A stretch of 12,478 nucleotides of DNA from Planctomycetota bacterium (GTDB lineage Bacteria; Planctomycetota; Phycisphaerae; Phycisphaerales; UBA1924). The stretch's first letter is position 1. Each line of letters starts with the position of its first letter. The notes beneath the pieces are model-generated. The model saw nothing but the letters and a program-made list of their open reading frames with translations, was not told the DNA's origin and did no database searches. The DNA lies in assembly GCA_017303565.1 (NCBI GenBank), contig JAFLCM010000027.1, positions 1 through 12,478 on the forward strand, read 5' to 3'. A program made the position numbers and the translations under genes. Shown here in pieces: positions 7,173-12,478 of this stretch.

Positions 7173-8603
7173 ATGACCGCGCTTTCTCGACTGCTGCTCA
7201 CGACGACCGTGCTTTTCGCCGCGGCGACCGCCCACGCCCAGACCGTGCTCCGGGTGCGATCCGGCGCACCCGCCGGGGGCAACGGCGCCTCCTGGGCAAC
7301 CGCCTATAACGACCTGCAGGCGGCCATCAACGTGTCCCGGTCGGTCCCGAGCGCTACACAGGTGGAAATCTGGGTCTCGGGCGGCACCTACTTCCCCACC
7401 CAACTCAACCCGCCCACCGACCCACGCTCCGCGTCCTTCCGCGAGTTCCGCAACAACACCGCGATCCTCGGCGGCTTCGCCGGCCAGGACGCCACGCCAA
7501 CCCTGCGAAACCCGCAGGCCCACCCCACCATCCTCTCGGGCGACATCGGGGCTCTTGACGCCGACGCCGACAACGCCTACACCGTCCTGACCCTGCTCAA
7601 CAACTCGGGCATGACCATCGACGCCGTGACGATCGAGAAGGGCGTCTCGGACACCTCGACCCGCAACATCGGTGCCGGCGTCAACATCAACCTCAGCACC
7701 GCCACCTTCCGCAACGTCACCATCCGCAACAACCGCGCCGGCAGCCTGAACCCCTCGGGCCAGACCGGCACCGCCGGCGGCGTGATCTTCCAGTTCGGCA
7801 CCGGCACCACCGTCTTCGAGGACTGCCGCTTCGAGAACAACACCGCCAACGGCCAGGGCGGCGCGATGTTCGTCAACAGCAACCCCGCCAACCCCAACAG
7901 CGCCCTCGAGTTCCGCGGCTGCGTCTTCCAGGGCAACACCGCCGGCGCGGGCGGCGCCGTCGCCACCGTGCGCGCGAAGTTCATCAACTTCCTCCCCGGC
8001 CCGTCGGGCAACACCAAGTTCATCTCGAACACCGCGCTCACCAACGGCGGCGCGATCTATCGCCGCTCCGACAACCCCACGCCCCTCACGCTCAACGGCG
8101 TCGAGTTCACCTCGAACACCGTCGGCGACCCTGCGGTGAGCGCCAACGCCAACGGCGGCGCCGTCTCACTCCAGAGCAACCCCGCCGCCCCGAACACCGA
8201 CGTGCTGACCGACTGCACGTTCATATCGAACCGCAACATCGCCAGCCCCGCGAACAACTACGGCGGCGCGGCGCTCTCCGCCGCCGACACCAACGTCCGC
8301 CTGCTCCGCTGCATCTTCACCAGCAACGACACCGGCCCGGGCGCCAACGGGCGCGGCGGGGCGCTCTACCTCGCCGGCAGCGTCTCTTCGACCCCCGACT
8401 CCACCGCGCCCTCGGCGATCCTCGACCGCTGCACCTTCGCCGGGAACTCTGCGCCCGACGCCATCGGCGGCGCGATCTACGCCTTCCGCTCGAAGTCCGC
8501 AACGGCGCCTTCTACGCCAACGCCTCGGGCCAGGGCGGGTTCGCCATCTACCACGACCGCCCCGTGCCCGCCGCGGGGGGCGGCTTCAGCGGACCGCGGC
8601 TGA
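7173..8603 (+). CDS. Exported beta-helix protein, N-terminal part before a frameshift
   Basis: The ATG has GGAGGAG just upstream and begins a clear signal peptide: MTALSR, a hydrophobic core, then AHA|Q with cleavage after residue 22. The mature part starts as a right-handed beta-helix, with the N-terminal form TVLRVRSGAPAGGNGASWATAY seen in secreted pectate-lyase-like proteins. Rungs follow that carry the Pmp (polymorphic outer membrane protein) motifs GGA[I/V/L/M] and FxxN, for example CRFENNTA...GGAMF, CVFQGNTAGAGGAV and CTFAGNSA...GGAIYAF. The frame makes sense to about codon 439 (nt 8490). After that it reads as Pro/Ala/Ser/Thr-rich nonsense to the stop at 8601-8603, while the beta-helix continues in the next frame. 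Adding one base would join it to the following reading frame as one protein of about 1559 residues. The likely role is cell surface or extracellular; no enzyme active site is recognised. Confidence 0.85.
   Translation: MTALSRLLLTTTVLFAAATAHAQTVLRVRSGAPAGGNGASWATAYNDLQAAINVSRSVPSATQVEIWVSGGTYFPTQLNPPTDPRSASFREFRNNTAILGGFAGQDATPTLRNPQAHPTILSGDIGALDADADNAYTVLTLLNNSGMTIDAVTIEKGVSDTSTRNIGAGVNINLSTATFRNVTIRNNRAGSLNPSGQTGTAGGVIFQFGTGTTVFEDCRFENNTANGQGGAMFVNSNPANPNSALEFRGCVFQGNTAGAGGAVATVRAKFINFLPGPSGNTKFISNTALTNGGAIYRRSDNPTPLTLNGVEFTSNTVGDPAVSANANGGAVSLQSNPAAPNTDVLTDCTFISNRNIASPANNYGGAALSAADTNVRLLRCIFTSNDTGPGANGRGGALYLAGSVSSTPDSTAPSAILDRCTFAGNSAPDAIGGAIYAFRSKSATAPSTPTPRARAGSPSTTTAPCPPRGAASADRG
7776..8478 (+). 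repeat. Pmp-like beta-helix rungs (GGA[I/V/L/M] / FxxN)
   Basis: At least seven rungs share the pattern [C/hydrophobic]xFxxN followed 6-20 residues later by GGA plus a hydrophobic residue: GGAM, GGAV, GGAI, GGAV, GGAA, GGAL, GGAI. Spacing is uneven, so this is a protein-level repeat and not a tandem DNA repeat. Further rungs (CVFTGNT, SIFYANT) continue after the frameshift. The motif is known from chlamydial Pmp passengers and many planctomycete surface proteins. Confidence 0.75.
8484..8498 (+). other. Frameshift site: one base missing inside the beta-helix gene
   Basis: Upstream coding ends GGAIYAFRS in the frame of 7173. Downstream coding resumes as EVRNGAFYANASGQ in the frame starting at 8492. 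The DNA here reads CGCTCGAAGTCCGCAAC; one extra G (TCG GAA GTC CGC AAC) restores a continuous rung. There is no slippery heptamer, which argues against programmed shifting. It is either a sequencing/assembly error or a real one-base deletion. Confidence 0.85.
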
Positions 8604-11600
8604 TCAACTGCGTCTTTACCGGCAACACCTGCTCGCTCAACCCAACCCCCGACCAGTTCGGCAGTTTCTGCCGCTACAACTCCGCTTCGGGCGTCGTCAA
8701 CGCGCGCGGCAACACCTTCATGGCCTTCTGCACCCTCACCCGGAACTACGGCGACCTGAACGCCGGCGTCTTCTTCGGCTGGGACGGCATCACCCCGCAG
8801 CCCACCCCCCGCGTCGTCAACTCCATCTTCTACGCCAACACCGCCCGACCCAAGAGTTACAACTTCTACTCCGACGAGATCGACGGCACCAACCCCGTCT
8901 CGTTCCCGGGCGCGCTCATCATCGGCAACCCCGGATCGGTCGCCACCTTCAACATCACGAACACCTGCGTGCAGGGCCTGGTCTCCAGCGCCTCGGGCAA
9001 CACCGGCTCCGACCCCCAGTTCGTCGACCCCGACGGCGCCGACAACGTCATCGGCACCCTCGACGACAACCCACGCCTTCAGCCCACCTCAACCCTCGCC
9101 GACACGGGCGACGCCTCGGTTCCCGCGCTGCTCGCCGACCCGCGCGACGACGACGCCGACACCAACACCGCCGAGCCCCTGCCGCTCGACTTCGGCGGCG
9201 GGCGACGCGTCCTCGATCTTTCCGGCGTGCCCGCGGGCGGCCCCACCGGCCCCATCCCCGACCCCGGCGCGTACGAGACGCCTCCCCCCGCTACCCAGAA
9301 CGAAACCTTCTGGGTCGAACCCACCGGCGGCGCGTTCGCCGCTTCCGGTAACTGGTCGCCCCGCGTGCCCACCGCCGCGGACACCATGGTCTTCGACCTC
9401 GCTGGCCTGTACTCGGTCGCGCTCGGCGCGAACGCCGTGGCCGGCTCGATGCAGGTGCGCCGCGACGAAGTGACGCTGAACCTCTCGGGCCGCTCGCTCA
9501 CGCTGACGAACGCGGCCCAGCCGATGGTCGTCGCCGCGAACGGACCCAACGGCTCGTTCCCCGCCGACGCCGCCCGGCTCACGCTCGCGAACGGCTCGCT
9601 GGCGAGCACGTCCGCGCTCCTCGCCAACGCGCCGGGCACGAGCGCGGATATCGCGCTGAACGCCGCCGCATGGAGCAACAGCGGCTCGTCGTTCTGCGTC
9701 GGCTGCCTCGGGAACGCGGCGCTCCGCATCAACGCCGGCGCCTCGGTCTCCACCCCCTTTGCAACCCTGGGCCAGCAGCCCGGCGCCTCGGGCCTGATCG
9801 ACGTGTCCGGCTCGGGAGCGCTCTGGCAGACGTCCCTGCTCACCGTGGTGCAGCGCGGCACGCTCCTGGTCCGCGACGGCGCCACCGCTCAGACCGGCCT
9901 CGCGGGCACCCTCGTGCTCCAAGAGGGCGCCCTCGCGGGCAACGCCTCGCTCTCGGGCCCTGTCCTGAACTTCGGCGCGGTCGCCCCGGGCTCGGTCGCC
10001 CCGGTCCCCGGCGCTCCCGCCTCGATCGGCTCGTTCAGCCTCACCTCCGGCTACCAGCAGGTCGGCGTCCTGCAGGGCACGGGCGCCGCCAGCGGCTCAC
10101 TCCGTATCGAACTGGCCCAGGGCGACAACGACCGACTCAACGTCACCGGCAACACGCTGCTCGCCGGCGGCCTGTTCGTCTCCCTCGCCAACGGCTTCCT
10201 GCCCCCTGTCGGCGCGTACAACGCCACCATCCTCTCCTCAGACACCCTCGGCAGCACGACCGGCGGGAACGCCGCCTTCGACGTCGCGTTCTTCCCCGGC
10301 CTCGCCGACGGACGCTACTTCCAGCTCCAGTACACCACCGACGGCAACGGGCGGCGCGTGGTCCGCGTCGTTCAAGCCACCCTCGCGTCCGACATCGCCA
10401 CCGGCAACAACCAGGACTTCGGAACCCCCGGCCTCCCCACCGACGCCGTCCTCACAGACCTCGACAAGGACAGCTTCCGCGACCTCGCGCTCGCCGTCCC
10501 GGCCGCCACCAGCCCCGACACCACCCCCGGCAGCGTCATCGTCCTGCGGAACCTGGGCGTGAACACCGGCGGCGCGTGGCAGGGATTCGCCAGCCAGCTC
10601 ACCGTCACCGTCGGCCTCAACCCCGTGGACATCGCCGTCGCCGACTTCAACAACGACTCCAGGTCCGACATCGTGGTCGTCAACCGCGCCTCCGGCACGC
10701 TGCAGACGCTGCTCAACACCTCCACGGGACCCGGAAACCTTTCGTTCAACGCGCTCTCGCCCTCCGTGCCCGTGGGCATCAACCCAGGCGGCGTCGCCGC
10801 GATCAACTACAACGCCGACGCCTTCACCGACGCCGTCGTCACCGTCGCCGGCGCCGGTTCCACCGGCAGCCTCGTGCCGCTGCGAAACCAGGGCGTGTCC
10901 GCCAACGCCTGGCAGAACTTCGCCGCTGAATCGCCCATCCCCGTCGGCAACAGCCCCACCGCCGTCGCGGCCGGCATTCTCGAGGGCGCCACCGACCCCA
11001 ATGGCCCGGACGTCGTCGTCGCCAACACCGGCACCGAGTCCAGCCCCGGCTCCACGCTCACCGTCCTGTTCAACACCGGGTTCTCCTCGAATCCCTCGGC
11101 CCGCTTCGGCTCCGCCCAGACCATCAACGTCGGCCCCTCGCCCGACATCGTCCTGCTCGACCTCGAGTCCGACAAGGACACCGACTCGCTCGCCTCGATC
11201 ATCTCCGTCAACAACCGCTTCGACAGCGCCCGCGGCGCCGGCTCCGGCTCCGCCTCGATCGTCCGCGTCTTCGGCAACGGGCAGTTCAGCCCCGCCGTCA
11301 ACTTCGAGGTCGGCTCCGACCCCACCTCCGTCGCCGCCGCCGACCTCGACCAGGACGGCGACCGCGACCTCGCCTTCGTCACCCGCGCCCAGCCGGGCGA
11401 CCCCGCCTCGGTCGTCCGCGTCCTCCGCAACGACCAGCAGCCCCCCACGCCGGGGCAGATCGCCCCGCTCGCCTTCGCCCCCCTCCTTTCGGATCTTTCA
11501 ACCAGCGGCGACCCGCTGCTCGTCCTCGCCGGCAACATCGACACCAACCCGACTCAAGACCTCATCGTCATCAGCAGCCAGACGCTCGGGGCCCGCGCCG

Positions 11601-11851
11601 CCCAGCGCACCCCCGGCGACAGCACCGTCACCGTCGTCCCCACCCTCTCGCCCGTCACACCGCCGACCTGCCCCGGCGACTTCGTCGACCCGCCCGGCGT
11701 CGGCACCCCCGACCTCGTCTACTTCATCGGGCGCTTCGGACAGACCTTCCAGCCCCCCGGCAGCGAACGCGCCGACCTCAACGCCGACGGCATCGTCAGC
11801 ACCCCCGACCTCGTCACCTTCATCGGGCTGTTCGGTCGCCCCTGCCCGTGA
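8492..11851 (+). CDS. Exported beta-helix/beta-propeller protein, C-terminal part with dockerin-like end
   Basis: 1119 codons open from the frameshift to the TGA at 11849-11851. The first start codon in this frame is a GTG at 8564, but it has no signal peptide, so this is surely the continuation of the 7173 gene. Order, numbered in the repaired protein: end of beta-helix, with NCVFTGNT and a closing DPGAYE (to about 710); a beta-rich Gly/Ala/Ser segment opening with FWVEPTGG and SGNWSPRVP, a form common in planctomycete adhesin-like proteins (about 712-1070); seven FG-GAP/VCBS-type propeller blades (about 1070-1499); and a C-terminal cysteine-flanked dockerin-like domain (about 1500-1559). 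Parts of this kind bind calcium, sugars or other proteins outside the cell. The gap to the next gene is 66 bp, with no convincing terminator. Function is unknown; adhesion or cell-surface assembly is the best inference. Confidence 0.88.
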   Translation, partial: EVRNGAFYANASGQGGFAIYHDRPVPAAGGGFSGPRLINCVFTGNTCSLNPTPDQFGSFCRYNSASGVVNARGNTFMAFCTLTRNYGDLNAGVFFGWDGITPQPTPRVVNSIFYANTARPKSYNFYSDEIDGTNPVSFPGALIIGNPGSVATFNITNTCVQGLVSSASGNTGSDPQFVDPDGADNVIGTLDDNPRLQPTSTLADTGDASVPALLADPRDDDADTNTAEPLPLDFGGGRRVLDLSGVPAGGPTGPIPDPGAYETPPPATQNETFWVEPTGGAFAASGNWSPRVPTAADTMVFDLAGLYSVALGANAVAGSMQVRRDEVTLNLSGRSLTLTNAAQPMVVAANGPNGSFPADAARLTLANGSLASTSALLANAPGTSADIALNAAAWSNSGSSFCVGCLGNAALRINAGASVSTPFATLGQQPGASGLIDVSGSGALWQTSLLTVVQRGTLLVRDGATAQTGLAGTLVLQEGALAGNASLSGPVLNFGAVAPGSVAPVPGAPASIGSFSLTSGYQQVGVLQGTGAASGSLRIELAQGDNDRLNVTGNTLLAGGLFVSLANGFLPPVGAYNATILSSDTLGSTTGGNAAFDVAFFPGLADGRYFQLQYTTDGNGRRVVRVVQATLASDIATGNNQDFGTPGLPTDAVLTDLDKDSFRDLALAVPAATSPDTTPGSVIVLRNLGVNTGGAWQGFASQLTVTVGLNPVDIAVADFNNDSRSDIVVVNRASGTLQTLLNTSTGPGNLSFNALSPSVPVGINPGGVAAINYNADAFTDAVVTVAGAGSTGSLVPLRNQGVSANAWQNFAAESPIPVGNSPTAVAAGILEGATDPNGPDVVVANTGTESSPGSTLTVLFNTGFSSNPSARFGSAQTINVGPSPDIVLLDLESDKDTDSLASIISVNNRFDSARGAGSGSASIVRVFGNGQFSPAVNFEVGSDPTSVAAADLDQDGDRDLAFVTRAQPGDPASVVRVLRNDQQPPTPGQIAPLAFAPLLSDLSTSGDPLLVLAGNIDTNPTQDLIVISSQTLGARAAQRTPGDSTVTVVPTLSPVTPPTCPGDFVDPPGVGTPDLVYFIGRFGQTFQPPGSERADLNADGIVSTPDLVTFIGLFGRPCP
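10378..11668 (+). repeat. Seven FG-GAP/VCBS-like blades forming a probable beta-propeller
   Basis: Seven units of about 55-70 residues each carry a strand, an acidic calcium-type loop, and a strand such as DLALAVP. The loops are DLDKDSFRD, DFNNDSRSD, NYNADAFTD, an eroded fourth (PNGPD), DLESDKDTD, DLDQDGDRD and NIDTNPTQD. Most units begin near VGxxP. The approximate unit starts after the first are nt 10598, 10762, 10930, 11117, 11296 and 11488. Seven blades match the integrin-alpha-type propeller. Units 1, 2 and 6 keep the full acidic pattern. Confidence 0.7.
11669..11851 (+). other. C-terminal GC-type dockerin-like domain
   Basis: The last 60 residues run from CPGDF to RPCP, with two related units: GTPDLVYFIGRFGQ and STPDLVTFIGLFGR. 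The second has a good EF-hand-like calcium loop, DLNADGIVSTPDL. In the first the loop is replaced by DFVDPPGVGTPDL. The flanking cysteines and the TPDL/FG repeats are typical of the domain found at the C-termini of many planctomycete exported proteins, where a protein-docking role is suspected. Confidence 0.72.
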
Positions 11852-11917
11852 CCCCACCCGCTTCACGATTCCCCACCGGCGCCTGCAAGGACACGCGAAA
11901 CCGGGGATGATCGTGAC

Positions 11918-12478
11918 ATGTCCCAGCCCGAGACCCCGCCGCCAAACCTCAACGCCCCCCGCTCGGGCGTGCTCGACCTGATCGAACGCATCGGCAACCG
12001 TCTACCCGAGCCGGCGCTCCTGTTCGCGCTGCTCGCCGCGCTCGTGGTTGTCGCCTCGGCGGTCGGCGCGGGCATCGGCTGGACGGTGCAGCCCGTCAAG
12101 CCCACCGTGCAGATGGTGCAGAAGCTCGACGCCTCCGGCGCTCCGGTGCTGGACGCCGCGGGCAAGCCCAAACTCACCCCCAAGCTCGGCGACAACGGGC
12201 GCCCCGAGGTCACGCTCGAGCCCAGCGGCGAGCGCCTCGCGCCCAAGAGCCTGCTCACCACCGAGGGCGTCTACTGGATGCTCTCCTCGATGCTCCGCAA
12301 CTTCACCCACACCCCCGCGCTGGGCCTGATCTTCGTGGGCATGCTCGGCATCGGCGTGGCCGAGAAGTTCGGACTCTTCAGCGCCCTCATGCGCGCCATG
12401 GCCCTCGCCACCCCGAAGTCGCTCCTCACCCCGATGATCGTCTTCATCGGCGCGAACTCCTCGGTCGCCAGCGTCGCG
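11918..12478 (+). CDS. abgT: AbgT-family transporter, N-terminal 187 residues (runs off right edge)
   Basis: The ATG at 11918 opens MSQPETPPPN, then LDLIERIGNRLPEP, the AbgT amphipathic start seen as WVERIGNKVPHP in E. coli AbgT. TM1 follows (about 31-55), a long polar loop (56-117), the SLLTTEGVYWML re-entry, NFTHTPALGLIFVGMLGIGVAE (about 128-149), which matches the family, and TPMIVFIGANSSVASVA before the window ends. Known relatives import p-aminobenzoyl-glutamate or act as proton-driven exporters of antimetabolites such as sulfonamides (MtrF, YdaH), so the substrate cannot be set from this part. Full family members have about 500 residues, so roughly 320 are missing. The ribosome site is weak (GGGGA, 10 nt upstream), and GGACA (11889-11893) can pair with TGTCC (11919-11923), which overlaps the start codon. 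Only 66 bp separate it from the surface-protein gene on the same strand, but shared transcription is unproven. Confidence 0.9.
   Translation, partial: MSQPETPPPNLNAPRSGVLDLIERIGNRLPEPALLFALLAALVVVASAVGAGIGWTVQPVKPTVQMVQKLDASGAPVLDAAGKPKLTPKLGDNGRPEVTLEPSGERLAPKSLLTTEGVYWMLSSMLRNFTHTPALGLIFVGMLGIGVAEKFGLFSALMRAMALATPKSLLTPMIVFIGANSSVASVA

Noticed and set aside
8046..8480. Apparent DNA direct repeats (GGCGGCGCGATCTA at two places)
   Set aside because: They come from the recurring GGAIY protein motif under biased codon use and not from a mobile or tandem DNA repeat.
8484..8498. Programmed -1 ribosomal frameshift
   Set aside because: The direction would fit, but no X XXY YYZ slippery site is seen here, and a single missing G fully explains the break.
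11852..11917. Terminator between the surface-protein gene and the AbgT gene
   Set aside because: Only imperfect CCGG/CCCC-GGGG pairing is visible, with no stable stem followed by a T-run.
9670..11981. Plus-strand frames inside the propeller region (9670-10929 and 11001-11981)
   Set aside because: They are low-complexity Arg/His or Ser/Pro/Thr strings in the wrong frame; the FG-GAP and dockerin-like motifs fix the real frame.
1..12478. tRNA, rRNA, CRISPR, insertion sequences, prophage or defence systems
   Set aside because: No cloverleaf-like segment, regular spacer array, transposase motif or flanking inverted repeat was recognised on reading both strands.

Overview
The window is GC-rich, tightly packed bacterial DNA. 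I infer a planctomycete, probably of the Phycisphaerae type. The reasons are a Ser/Thr kinase joined through one membrane segment to a TPR-like domain, a giant exported beta-helix/beta-propeller protein ending in a cysteine-flanked dockerin-like domain, an autotransporter-type beta-strand repeat protein, and a bacterial topoisomerase VI B subunit. No rRNA, tRNA, CRISPR array, transposase or phage gene is visible, and no gap between genes exceeds 300 bases.

Layout from left to right: (1) 1-474, minus strand, a fragment of a beta-strand repeat surface protein that runs off the left edge; its only possible start is a GTG overlapping the otsA stop. (2) 471-1853, minus, complete otsA (trehalose-6-phosphate synthase). 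(3) 1854-2011, a divergent control region with a perfect 16-bp palindrome. (4) 2012-4219, plus, full-length topoisomerase VI subunit B, with no A subunit beside it. (5) 4244-6886, minus, a Ser/Thr kinase with one membrane segment and a C-terminal TPR-like region, convergent with top6B and 24 bp from it. (6) 6887-7172, a second divergent control region with a hairpin and a palindrome over the ribosome binding site. (7) 7173-11851, plus, one gene for an exported protein of about 1559 residues, broken by a one-base frameshift near 8490. Its order is signal peptide, beta-helix with Pmp-like GGA[I/V/L/M] rungs, beta-sandwich-like middle, seven-bladed FG-GAP/VCBS propeller, dockerin-like end. (8) 11918-12478, plus, the first 187 codons of an AbgT-family transporter, which runs off the right edge.

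The genes do not form an obvious single pathway. They are mostly divergent or convergent single units: osmolyte synthesis, DNA topology, signalling, cell surface and transport. I see no convincing new multi-gene system. The most unusual items are the bacterial Top6B without a neighbouring A subunit, the architecture and frameshift of the surface protein, the truncated repeat gene joined to otsA, and the palindrome between otsA and top6B.
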